A program made the translations under genes and the position numbers. The notes beneath the pieces are model-generated. The model worked only from the letters and a program-made list of their open reading frames with translations, did no database searches and had not been told where the DNA came from. This document shows positions 26,797-34,430 of a DNA stretch of 64,000 nt, one piece after another. The stretch covers positions 1 to 64,000 of the forward strand of contig JADCFX010000030.1 in NCBI GenBank assembly GCA_020249285.1, given 5' to 3'. Source of the stretch: Roseomonas sp. Lineage in GTDB: Bacteria; Pseudomonadota; Alphaproteobacteria; Acetobacterales; Acetobacteraceae. The stretch's first letter is position 1. Every line of letters begins with the position of its first letter.

Positions 26797-28449
26797 ATGG
26801 CAGATGATGCGCGCGAAGCCGCCTGGGCGGCGCTGATGGCTTTGGCCGAAAGGCCGGGTGCAGCGGCTATTCGCCCGCTTTTCGCTGCTGATTCTGATCG
26901 TTTCGCACGGTTTTCGCGCCAGGCTGGCGATGTGCTGCTCGATTTCTCCAAAACCGCGATTTCGGATGCGGTGCTGAAGGCGCTACTAGCACTTGCCGAA
27001 GCATCTGATGTCGCCGGCTTCCGCGCGCGGCTTTTTGCAGGTGCTGCGGTAAATGCCACGGAAGGGCGCGCGGCGCTGCATATGGCACTGCGCGCTGAAC
27101 CGGGTGACAAATTCAGCGCGGGCGCTGAGGATATCATGCCCGAAGTGCTTTCAGTGCGCGCGCGCATGAAAGAATTCACCCGGGCGGTGCATGAAGGGCG
27201 CATCCTTACAGCCACGGGTCAGCGCTTTACCGATGTGCTCAATATCGGCATTGGCGGGTCAGATCTTGGCCCGGCCATGGTCGCGCGCGCCTTATGGACA
27301 GATAAGGCACCGCTGCGCGGGCATTATCTGGCCAATGTGGATGGCCATGCCTGGGCAGAGATGCAGGCCAAGCTTGATCCGGCGCGCACGCTGGTGCTGG
27401 TGGCGTCCAAAACCTTCACCACGCAGGAAACCATGGCGAATGCAGGGCTGGCGCGCGATTGGTTGCGCGCAGCTGTGGGTGAAGCCGGCGCCGCGCAACA
27501 TATGGCGGCCCTTTCCACCAATCTTGCCGCGACCAGCGCCTTTGGCATCGCGCCTGAGCGAGTCTTTGGCTTTCGCGATTGGGTTGGCGGGCGGTTTTCG
27601 CTTTGGAGTGCGATTGGGCTATCACTGGCGCTGACGCTTGGCTGGGATGCTTTCGCGCGCCTGCTCGCTGGCGCGCGCGTGATGGATCAGCATTTTCGCG
27701 CTGCGCCACTGGCCGAAAACCTGCCGGTGCTGCTGGCGTTGGTGGAAGCCTGGCATGTGAATGGCCTTGGTTATCCAAGCCGCGCTGTGCTGTCTTATGA
27801 TGAGCGCCTCGCGCGCTTGCCCGCGCATTTACAGCAAGTGGAAATGGAAAGCCTGGGTAAGCGCGTCGGCTTTTCCGGCGCGCCGTTGCACCGCGCTTCC
27901 GGCCCTGTGGTGTTTGGCGAACCGGGCACCAATGCGCAGCATTCCTTCATTCAATTGCTGCATCAGGGCACCACGCCCGTACCTGTGGATTTCATCCTTA
28001 TCGCGCGGCCAGATCATGCGTATGCGGATAACCATCGGCAGCTTCTCGCCAATGGTCTGGCGCAGGCGGAAGCGCTGCTCAACGGTAAGGATGCCGCCGC
28101 GGTCACCGCTGAGATGCGCGCCGCCGGCGTGGCAGAGGCTGAGATTGCGCGCCTGCTGCCGCACCGCGTCTTCCCCGGTGATCGGCCAAGTGTGACCATG
28201 CTGCTGCCGCGGCTTGATGCCTATACCCTTGGCCAATTGGTGGCCTTGTATGAACACAAGGTCGCGGTACTCGGCGCGCTGTGGGGGATCAATCCCTTTG
28301 ATCAATGGGGGGTGGAGCTTGGCAAGCAATTGGCTGGTCCCATCTCGGCGGAGCTGAATGCTGGGAAGCCAAGGCAGGGCGCGCATGATGGTTCTACCGC
28401 CGGGCTGATCAGCCGGATCGCAGCGCTTTGGCCGGAAGGCCACGCGTGA
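26797..28449 (+). CDS. pgi: Glucose-6-phosphate isomerase
   Basis: Interconverts glucose 6-phosphate and fructose 6-phosphate. 550 residues, the full proteobacterial length. IGIGGSDLGP and ASKTFTTQET form the phosphate site. FRDWVGGRFSLWSAIGLS matches PGI signature 1 and GINPFDQWGVELGK signature 2 with the catalytic lysine; EPGTNAQHSF carries the active-site histidine. The usual MESNGK appears as MESLGK here. The GGAGG at 26775-26779 is about 17 bases from the ATG, a long spacing. The stop overlaps the GTG of the MOSC gene. Confidence 0.95.
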   Translation: MADDAREAAWAALMALAERPGAAAIRPLFAADSDRFARFSRQAGDVLLDFSKTAISDAVLKALLALAEASDVAGFRARLFAGAAVNATEGRAALHMALRAEPGDKFSAGAEDIMPEVLSVRARMKEFTRAVHEGRILTATGQRFTDVLNIGIGGSDLGPAMVARALWTDKAPLRGHYLANVDGHAWAEMQAKLDPARTLVLVASKTFTTQETMANAGLARDWLRAAVGEAGAAQHMAALSTNLAATSAFGIAPERVFGFRDWVGGRFSLWSAIGLSLALTLGWDAFARLLAGARVMDQHFRAAPLAENLPVLLALVEAWHVNGLGYPSRAVLSYDERLARLPAHLQQVEMESLGKRVGFSGAPLHRASGPVVFGEPGTNAQHSFIQLLHQGTTPVPVDFILIARPDHAYADNHRQLLANGLAQAEALLNGKDAAAVTAEMRAAGVAEAEIARLLPHRVFPGDRPSVTMLLPRLDAYTLGQLVALYEHKVAVLGALWGINPFDQWGVELGKQLAGPISAELNAGKPRQGAHDGSTAGLISRIAALWPEGHA

Positions 28450-28991
28450 CCACGGCCTATATCCAGGCGCTTGCCAGTGATGGAACGCATCGCTTCAGCA
28501 AGCAGCCGGTTGAAAGCCTGACCTTGATCGCAGGTCTTGGCGTGGAAGGTGATGCCCATGCCGGGGTCACGGTGAAGCATCGCTCCCGCGTGGCGCGTGA
28601 TCCGTCGCAGCCCAATCTGCGCCAGCTTCATTTGCTGCATGCGGAAATCTTCGAAGAACTCGCGCCCCAGGGCTTCACGCTCAAGCCCGGCGATATCGGG
28701 GAAAATGTGACCACGCGCGGCATTGACCTGCTGGGCCTTGGCACCGGCACGCGGCTTTGCCTGGGGACCGAGGCGATCATTGAAATCACGGGGCTGCGCA
28801 ATCCCTGCGCCCAGCTTGATCATTTCCAACCGGGGCTGATGGCCGCGATGCTCGGGCGCGATGAAGCGGGCGGGCTGGTGCGGAAGTCTGGCGTCATGGC
28901 GATTGTGCTGCAAGGCGGCGTGCTGCGCGCGGGTGATCCCATCATCATCCTGCCCCCTGCCGGGCCGCAACGCCCCTTGCAGCCGGTCTGA
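28446..28991 (+). CDS. MOSC domain protein
   Basis: A 181-residue protein with a stand-alone MOSC domain, a beta-barrel related to the sulfur-carrying C-terminus of molybdenum cofactor sulfurases. LGVEGDAHAGVTVKHRSRVARD, then NLRQLHLLHAEIFEEL and PGDIGENVTTRGIDL match YiiM-like members, and Cys in RNPCAQLD is the expected conserved cysteine. The GTG start at 28446 overlaps the pgi stop (GTGA). Members handle sulfur or N-hydroxylated compounds; the role here is unknown. Confidence 0.88.
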   Translation: MTTAYIQALASDGTHRFSKQPVESLTLIAGLGVEGDAHAGVTVKHRSRVARDPSQPNLRQLHLLHAEIFEELAPQGFTLKPGDIGENVTTRGIDLLGLGTGTRLCLGTEAIIEITGLRNPCAQLDHFQPGLMAAMLGRDEAGGLVRKSGVMAIVLQGGVLRAGDPIIILPPAGPQRPLQPV

Positions 28992-29011
28992 CATGGTGGC
29001 CCCAAAAAGGC

Positions 29012-29044
29012 GATGCGCCCCGGCACATAAGGCCAGGGCGCATC
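29012..29044. repeat. Inverted repeat after MOSC gene, possible terminator
   Basis: Perfect 9-base arms GATGCGCCC (29012-29020) and GGGCGCATC (29036-29044) around a 15-base loop, 20 bases after the MOSC stop. No T-run follows. The rest of the 28992-29238 gap shows nothing else I can name; the response-regulator promoter should lie in it. Confidence 0.45.
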
Positions 29045-29238
29045 AGCGGAGACAGGGCCGGGTGAGTTTGGGGGCAGGTCAGGCCCTGATCCGATACGCC
29101 TTATGATGGGGCGGAAATATTGCTGGCAAAAGCCATTGGGCATGCCAAAGTGCAACGAATAGCAACCGGCACCGCGCCAGATACATTTCGCAACATGGGC
29201 CGATGAATGGCGCCACAAAACCTCTAATGTAACAGGAC

Positions 29239-29958
29239 ATGGAAAACGCACCTCATATCCTAATCGTTGATGATGATCGCGAAATTCGCGACCTGCTCTC
29301 GCGCTTCCTGGAAAAACAGGGTCTGCGCGTGAGTGCCGCACGCGATGCGCGCGAAGCGCGCCGGCTTTGGCCGCTCGGCCGCTATCATCTTGTGGTGCTG
29401 GACCTCATGATGCCGGGCGAACCCGGGCTTGATTTCGCCAGGTGGCTCCGCACCCAATCCGATGTGCCCATTGTGATCCTGACAGCGATGGGGGAAGAAA
29501 CGGACCGCATCGTGGGGCTTGAACTCGGCGCTGATGATTATTTGGCAAAGCCCTTCAACCCGCGCGAATTGCTGGCGCGCATCCGCGCCGTTTTGCGCCG
29601 TGCCTCTGGTGATGGCACCGCCGCCAAGGAACCGCCCGCCAAGGCGATCAGCTTTTCCGGCTGGACGCTTGAACCTTCCCGACGCCGCCTGCTGAACCCG
29701 GATGGGGTAGAAGTACCTTTGACTGGCGGAGAATATGAATTGCTGCTGGTGCTGCTCGATCGGCCCAATCGCGTGCTGACGCGCGACATGCTGATGGATT
29801 TGCTGCGCGGGCGGCAAGCAGGCCCTTATGATCGCGCGATTGATGTCGCGGTGTCGCGCCTGCGGCGGCGCTTGGAAGATGATGGCCGCAACCCTGCCCT
29901 GATCAAAACCGTGCGCGGCGGCGGCTATGTGCTGGCCACCACGGTGGGTCGTGGCTGA
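29239..29958 (+). CDS. OmpR-family response regulator
   Basis: A 239-residue two-component regulator. The receiver domain (1-120) has the acidic pocket DDD at 11-13, the phospho-acceptor Asp55 (VVLDLMMPGE), Thr in ILTAMG and Lys in LAKPFNPREL. The C-terminal winged helix (about 135-235) shows EYELLLVLLDRPNRVLTRD and the recognition region YDRAIDVAVSRLRRRLE. It is followed by its histidine kinase with overlapping ends. The overall form resembles OmpR, but target genes cannot be read from the window. Confidence 0.94.
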   Translation: MENAPHILIVDDDREIRDLLSRFLEKQGLRVSAARDAREARRLWPLGRYHLVVLDLMMPGEPGLDFARWLRTQSDVPIVILTAMGEETDRIVGLELGADDYLAKPFNPRELLARIRAVLRRASGDGTAAKEPPAKAISFSGWTLEPSRRRLLNPDGVEVPLTGGEYELLLVLLDRPNRVLTRDMLMDLLRGRQAGPYDRAIDVAVSRLRRRLEDDGRNPALIKTVRGGGYVLATTVGRG

Positions 29959-31315
29959 AGCCGCGCCTGTCGCCGCACCCCTGCGGCGACGCTGGTGGCC
30001 AGGCAGCCTGGGTGGGCGCACCGCCGTTGCGCTGATTGTAGCACTCATGCTGGTGCAGGCGGCGGGGCTTACCATCCACGCGCTGGATCGCGTGGATTTG
30101 CAGCGTTTTGTGCAAGCACGAGAGATTGCTGGGCGCAGCCTAGGCGCCTGGCGCGCGGCGGTGCTGACAGCGCCTGATCGCCGCGCGCAAATCATCGCCG
30201 ATCTTGATCTGCCCGAAGGGCTCACGGTGGATTTGGATTTGGCGCCGATTGTGCGTGTGGGCGCGCCGCCGGTCTCGCCGCATATCCTTAGGCTGTTTCG
30301 CTTGGATTTGCTGGCTTCCGGCCCGCCAAGGTTGCGCCCGCGCGAAATCCGCATTGCGGAATTGGGGTCAGCCGGTTTTGCTGCTTCTCTCCGCCTACCT
30401 GATGGGCCTTGGCTCAATCTCCGGGCCTCGTTGCCGCCGCCGCGGCCTTGGCATTCGGATACTTTCCTCGCCGCGTTTTTCGGCATGACTTTAGCGGCCG
30501 TGCTGCTGATCCTTTGGGCGGTGGCACGACTTATGCGCCCGGTGCGGCTTTTGGCGGAGGCGGCGAATAGGCTCGGGCGCGATGTGAATGCCCCACCCTT
30601 GCCGGAATTTGGCCCGACCGAGGTTGCCACCGCCGCGCGCGCCTTCAATGAAATGGCCGCGCGAATCAGGCTTTTTGTGGCGGACCGCACGCAAATGCTG
30701 GCCGCCATTGGGCACGATCTCCGGACGCCAATCACGCGGCTGAAACTGCGCGCCGAATTCATGGAAGATGATGAACAGCGCCGCAAAATGCTCGCCGATT
30801 TGGATGAGATGGAAGCGATGATCGGCGCGACACTCGCCTTCGCGCGCGATGATGCTGCGACGGAACCCGCGACACAGATGGATATCGCGGCGCTGTGCTG
30901 CACGGTGGCTGATGAGGCGAGTGATGCGCACCCCGATCAGGCGGAAAAGATCAGCTATGATGGGCCGGAAAAGCTGGTCATTCGCGCGAGGCCCTTGGCG
31001 CTTAAACGCGCCATCTCCAACCTAGTCGCGAATGCGTTGAATTATGGGGGTGCTGCGCGTCTTGTGTTGGCGCAAGATGGCGCTGGCCTGGTGCGCCTGA
31101 CTATCGCTGATGAAGGCCCTGGCATTCCCGAAGCGGAGCTGGAGGCGGTTTTCACCCCCTTCCGCCGGCTGGAGGCCAGCCGCAATCGGGAAACCGGCGG
31201 CACCGGCCTTGGGCTGACTATCGCGCGCAATATCCTGCGCGGGCATGGCGGCGATGTGGTGCTGAAGAACCGGCCAGAAGGCGGCTTGATTGCGGTTGCA
31301 AGCCTGCCGGTTTGA
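29951..31315 (+). CDS. Sensor histidine kinase, EnvZ-like
   Basis: A 454-residue membrane kinase. There is one helix near residues 20-42, a periplasmic domain of about 110 residues, a second helix (FLAAFFGMTLAAVLLILWAV), then a HAMP segment. The H-box is AIGHDLRTPITRLKLR with His about residue 255; the N-box is AISNLVANALNYG, followed by DEGPGIP and GTGLGLTIARNI. GTG 29951 overlaps the regulator stop by 8 bases and is preferred; an ATG at 29927 in the same frame would add eight residues. It senses an unknown periplasmic signal and phosphorylates the upstream OmpR-type regulator. Confidence 0.92.
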   Translation: MAEAAPVAAPLRRRWWPGSLGGRTAVALIVALMLVQAAGLTIHALDRVDLQRFVQAREIAGRSLGAWRAAVLTAPDRRAQIIADLDLPEGLTVDLDLAPIVRVGAPPVSPHILRLFRLDLLASGPPRLRPREIRIAELGSAGFAASLRLPDGPWLNLRASLPPPRPWHSDTFLAAFFGMTLAAVLLILWAVARLMRPVRLLAEAANRLGRDVNAPPLPEFGPTEVATAARAFNEMAARIRLFVADRTQMLAAIGHDLRTPITRLKLRAEFMEDDEQRRKMLADLDEMEAMIGATLAFARDDAATEPATQMDIAALCCTVADEASDAHPDQAEKISYDGPEKLVIRARPLALKRAISNLVANALNYGGAARLVLAQDGAGLVRLTIADEGPGIPEAELEAVFTPFRRLEASRNRETGGTGLGLTIARNILRGHGGDVVLKNRPEGGLIAVASLPV

Positions 31316-31380
31316 GCATTTTCAAGCCAAGTGGGAACACTTGGCAACTCGGAAAATGCGACCAAACAAGGATTTAGAGC
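31314..31380. repeat. Palindromic intergenic repeat, nested hairpin
   Basis: A 67-base element between convergent genes, starting in the kinase stop codon. It has nested inverted arms: GCATTTTC (31316-31323) with GAAAATGC (31352-31359), and inside these GCCAAGTG (31326-31333) with CACTTGGC (31338-31345) around GGAA. The outer ends are GAGC and GATTTAGAGC. From memory it looks like a dispersed repeat seen between genes in several Alphaproteobacteria. One copy is in this window. Confidence 0.6.
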
Positions 31381-31413
31381 GGTTGCCGTGAACAAATGTG
31401 CACGGCAACCGCT
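31378..31413. terminator. Strong bidirectional hairpin terminator
   Basis: Perfect 13-base arms (AGCGGTTGCCGTG at 31378-31390 and its complement at 31401-31413) with a 10-base loop, between the kinase stop and the stop of the convergent racemase-like gene. A short TTT follows on the plus strand. It can serve both genes. Confidence 0.65.
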
Positions 31414-31420
31414 TTACGCC

Positions 31421-32053
31421 TTACCCGCCCAGCAAACGCTTCAATTTCATCACCGCACTATCCGGCGTAGTCAGCACCGGCTTGCCCGTTGCCTGTTCCA
31501 CCAAAGGCTTGGCGCGCGCCAGGCTGAATTGGCCAAGCGCAATCGCATCACAATCGGCCAAATCACGCGCGGCTTCGGCCGCCAGCCGGTCATGCGTCGC
31601 GAAATCACCCGCGTCCAAAGCGGCCAGCGCGCCTTCAGCGAGCTTCGGCACCACGGTGATACCTGGCGGGAATTCCGGGATCATGGAAGGGATGGTGCCG
31701 GCGAATGTCACCAAAAGCCCGATGCGCTTGCCCTTGGTAATCGCTTCTTCGATCATCGCCTCATTCGGTTTCAGCACGGGCATGGGTGCCAAATCCTGGG
31801 CGCAGGCTTCAATGCAAGGTCCGAAGGCGGAGCAAGTGAACAATATGCCATCCGCGCCCGTGCCGGCGGCATAGCGCGCCAAAGTCAAAAACCGTTCCGT
31901 CATGCGCGGCGTGAGCTTGCCTTCGCGCGCCAGGTCGGCGGAAAGACTGTCATCCAGCAAATTCATCAGCGTCTGACCGGGCCATAGCTGCGCGAAAGCG
32001 GCTTCAATTGGCGGCGGCGAATGGCGCAGCGCATGGATCAGGGCAAGGCGCAT
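31421..32053 (-). CDS. Asp/Glu racemase superfamily protein lacking the second cysteine
   Basis: A 210-residue protein with the racemase-type two-domain fold: MRLALIHALRHS at the start, the first cysteine in LFTCSAFGPC, and GKRIGLLVTFAGT opening the second half. The second catalytic cysteine expected after the DAIAL strand is replaced: the sequence reads ALGQFSLARA. I recall AQFS-type residues in an uncharacterised subgroup, so this may be normal for its branch, but two-base racemisation is unlikely. It may be an isomerase, lyase or decarboxylase. It lies 21 bases downstream of the MFS carrier on the same strand, so co-transcription is likely. Confidence 0.78.
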   Translation of the reverse strand: MRLALIHALRHSPPPIEAAFAQLWPGQTLMNLLDDSLSADLAREGKLTPRMTERFLTLARYAAGTGADGILFTCSAFGPCIEACAQDLAPMPVLKPNEAMIEEAITKGKRIGLLVTFAGTIPSMIPEFPPGITVVPKLAEGALAALDAGDFATHDRLAAEAARDLADCDAIALGQFSLARAKPLVEQATGKPVLTTPDSAVMKLKRLLGG

Positions 32054-32074
32054 GACAAAACCTTTCGAATGAAA

Positions 32075-33301
32075 TCAGGCGGTGGCGGGCTGAACGCGCG
32101 GCCCATCACGCATCGGCATATGGATCACAGCAGCAAAAACCGAGGCCAGAATGCCAATCACCCACATCAGATCGTAAGACCCGGTGCGGTCGAAAATAAT
32201 GCCGCCCAGAAAGGCGCCCGTGAAGCCGCCAATCTGATGGCTGACAAAGACCATGCCGAAAATGGTGGCAAGCCACCTGAGGCCCCAATTGCGCGCACAC
32301 AAGGCAAGGCTCGGCGGTACGGTTGAAAGCCAGAGCAGGCCCATGAGCGCGGAGAAGATCAGCACGGTCATGGTGGTTTTTTCCGACAGCAGAAACACCG
32401 TCATCAGCACGGCACGCGCGGCGAAAATCCCCACCAGCAATTCGCGCCGCTTCCAGCGCTGCGACAATTCACCCGCCGCCAATGAACCGATGATGTTGAA
32501 CAGCCCAATCATCGAAATGGCGCCGGCGCCCACATAAAGCGGCAGGCCGCAGCTATGCACAAAGCCCGGCAAATGCACGGTCAGGAAGGAAACATGCAGG
32601 CCGCAGACGAAATTCCCGGAGGAAAGATACCAAAAACTCGGATCGCGCAGCGCACGGCCCATGGCTGAACGCGCGGTTTCATTATCCTCTGCCACACCCG
32701 GCGTGGGCGCCGGTTGCTTATCCGCCAAAGGCAGGGCGAGCGGGATCATGAACAAGGTCGCCATTGCCATGGCGAATAGCGCACCCTGCCAGCCAAAGCC
32801 CTGAATGGCGAAGCCCGCCAGCGGCACCACCAGGAATTGCCCGGCAGAGGACCCCGCCGTGCCAAGCCCTGTCGCGCGGCCACGCATTTCCGGCGGCAAC
32901 ATACGCGTCAGGCTTGCGATGATCGTCGGCATGCCGGCCGCCGAGACCGCCATGCCCATGATGAAGCCGGCAAAGAAGGTGAAGGGCACCACGGATTCTG
33001 AAAGCGCCATGCCCAGAATGCCGATGCAATAAAGCAGCGCACCGCCCATCACCACGCGCCGCCCACCGAAGCGATCGGCAAGCTGGCCCATGAAGGGCTG
33101 GCTGATGCCATTCACCAGCACTTGCAGACCAATGGCAAAGGCGAAATCCCGCGCGGCCCAGCCATGTTCCGCTGTCATTGGCGCCAAGAACAGGCCGAAG
33201 GATTGGCGCAAGCCCATGGCGAGCATGGCGCCGCAAACGGCGCAGGTAATCACCAGCGCAATGGGAAGGGCCAGGGAACGGCCAGGAACAGCGGAAGACA
33301 T
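32075..33301 (-). CDS. MFS transporter, monocarboxylate/oxalate-type
   Basis: A 408-residue carrier with about 12 hydrophobic helices. The first helix and loop (LRQSFGLFLAPMTAEHGW) and MGQLADRFGGRRVVMGG (motif A) resemble oxalate:formate antiporter and monocarboxylate-porter branches. There is a long central loop around residues 190-210 (DKQPAPTPGVAEDNE). It is upstream of the racemase-like gene, suggesting that the pair handles one organic acid. The substrate is unknown. Confidence 0.86.
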   Translation of the reverse strand: MSSAVPGRSLALPIALVITCAVCGAMLAMGLRQSFGLFLAPMTAEHGWAARDFAFAIGLQVLVNGISQPFMGQLADRFGGRRVVMGGALLYCIGILGMALSESVVPFTFFAGFIMGMAVSAAGMPTIIASLTRMLPPEMRGRATGLGTAGSSAGQFLVVPLAGFAIQGFGWQGALFAMAMATLFMIPLALPLADKQPAPTPGVAEDNETARSAMGRALRDPSFWYLSSGNFVCGLHVSFLTVHLPGFVHSCGLPLYVGAGAISMIGLFNIIGSLAAGELSQRWKRRELLVGIFAARAVLMTVFLLSEKTTMTVLIFSALMGLLWLSTVPPSLALCARNWGLRWLATIFGMVFVSHQIGGFTGAFLGGIIFDRTGSYDLMWVIGILASVFAAVIHMPMRDGPRVQPATA

Positions 33302-33394
33302 TGACCCATAGTGTCATTTTGCACTGTCCCCGCGCAACCCAGGGCTTCGCGGTTGACTGAGCCAGGCGGGCGGGCCTATTTCAGCGCCGCTGAT

Positions 33395-33471
33395 GGCGGC
33401 CATAGCTCAGTTGGTAGAGCGCCAGGTTGTGGTCTTGGATGTCGCGGGTTCGAGTCCCGTTGGTCGCCCCA
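33395..33471 (+). tRNA. tRNA-His (GTG anticodon)
   Basis: A complete cloverleaf. The acceptor GCGGCCA (33396-33402) pairs with TGGTCGC (33461-33467), the D-arm is GCTC/GAGC, the anticodon stem CCAGG/CTTGG has loop TTGTGGT with anticodon GTG at 33429-33431, and the T-arm is GCGGG/CCCGT with loop TTCGAGT. Discriminator C73 is at 33468 and CCA is encoded at 33469-33471. The extra G-1 (33395) facing C73 is the histidine identity element. Confidence 0.97.
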
Positions 33472-33549
33472 GCTTCCCCCCTTCCCTTCCGGTTTGCGTC
33501 CTGGCCGTCTTGCGGCAGGATGAGCACCTTCATTGGGGGAGAGAGATCC

Positions 33550-34335
33550 ATGAATATCACCTTGAACGGGCGCGCGGCGCTGATCACTGGCGGGTCCAAG
33601 GGGCTTGGGCTGGCTATTGCGAAGATGTTCGCTGAATCCGGCGGGCATGTCGCCATTGTCGCACGCGGGGCAGAAAGCCTGGCGAAGGCTGAGGCCGAAA
33701 TCCGCGCCGCCGCGCCGGGCGCCAAGGTGGTCGCTATCGCCACCGATATCCGCACTGTGGAGGGCTGTGAAGCCGCCTATGCCGCGGCGGTGAAGGGCCT
33801 CGGCCAGGTGGATATTCTGATCAATAATGCCGGCACATCACAGCGCGGCGGCTTCCTGGAGGTATCGGACGCGCTTTGGCAGGATGATCTGGACCTTAAG
33901 CTTTTCGCCGCCATCCGGCTGTGCCGGCTCGCGCTGCCCGCCATGCGGGACCGCAAATGGGGCCGCGTGATCAATGTGCTGAATATCGGCGCCAAGGCCC
34001 CTTTGGCGGGGTCCACGCCGACATCCGTTTCGCGTGCCGCCGGCATGGCTTTGACCAAGGCAATGGCGAGCGAATTCGCCCCCCATAATGTGCTGGTGAA
34101 TGCCATGCTGGTCGGCATCATCGAAAGCGACCAATGGGTGCGCCGCCATGCCGCCGAACAGCGCAATATTACGTGGGATGAGTGGAAGGCCGAACAGGGC
34201 AAGGCCGTACCGCTTGGGCGCATCGGCAAGGCCGAGGAATTTGCCTCCTTGGCTTTGCTGCTGGCGAGCGAACAGGGCGGCTTCATCAGCGGCACCGCGA
34301 TCAATGTGGATGGCGGGAAAAGCCCGGTGGTCTGA
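33550..34335 (+). CDS. SDR-family protein with non-canonical active site
   Basis: A 261-residue Rossmann protein. TGGSKGLGLA and NNAG are normal cofactor motifs, and NVDGGKSPVV closes the chain. The catalytic YxxxK is not there: alignment of SVSRAAGMALTKAM with the usual YSASKAA...LTKAL puts Thr158 at the tyrosine and Arg162 at the lysine, and the serine position is also replaced. It may bind NAD(P) without classical SDR chemistry, or belong to a divergent active subgroup. The start follows GGGGGAGAGAG. It lies about 80 bases after tRNA-His. Confidence 0.82.
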   Translation: MNITLNGRAALITGGSKGLGLAIAKMFAESGGHVAIVARGAESLAKAEAEIRAAAPGAKVVAIATDIRTVEGCEAAYAAAVKGLGQVDILINNAGTSQRGGFLEVSDALWQDDLDLKLFAAIRLCRLALPAMRDRKWGRVINVLNIGAKAPLAGSTPTSVSRAAGMALTKAMASEFAPHNVLVNAMLVGIIESDQWVRRHAAEQRNITWDEWKAEQGKAVPLGRIGKAEEFASLALLLASEQGGFISGTAINVDGGKSPVV

Positions 34336-34395
34336 GAGCACTCAGGGCATCACACGCCAGCTTCGCTGAGGCGCTTAGCGGAGCCAAGAATTTGC

Positions 34396-34424
34396 TTGAC
34401 AATATTAAATAGGACTCCTATTTA
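34396..34424 (+). promoter_or_regulatory. Promoter of MarR gene, apparently leaderless
   Basis: TTGACA (34396-34401), a 17-base spacer and TATTTA (34419-34424) form a near-consensus sigma-70 promoter in a locally AT-rich patch. Transcription would begin at about 34430-34432, at or next to the ATG at 34431, and there is no Shine-Dalgarno sequence, so the mRNA is predicted to be leaderless. Confidence 0.65.
34407..34423. promoter_or_regulatory. Palindromic operator in MarR promoter
   Basis: AAATAGGACTCCTATTT is a perfect palindrome with 8-base arms about one central base, placed between the -35 and -10 hexamers and covering most of the latter. The size and symmetry fit a MarR dimer, so autorepression is the simplest reading. 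Confidence 0.7.
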
Positions 34425-34430
34425 TATGTC

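Noticed and set aside
29260..30903. A 547-codon open frame on the minus strand across the two-component genes
   Set aside because: It is rich in Ser, Arg and Ala with no recognisable domain, and lies wholly opposite an intact response regulator and histidine kinase with full motifs. Long antisense frames are expected in high-GC DNA.
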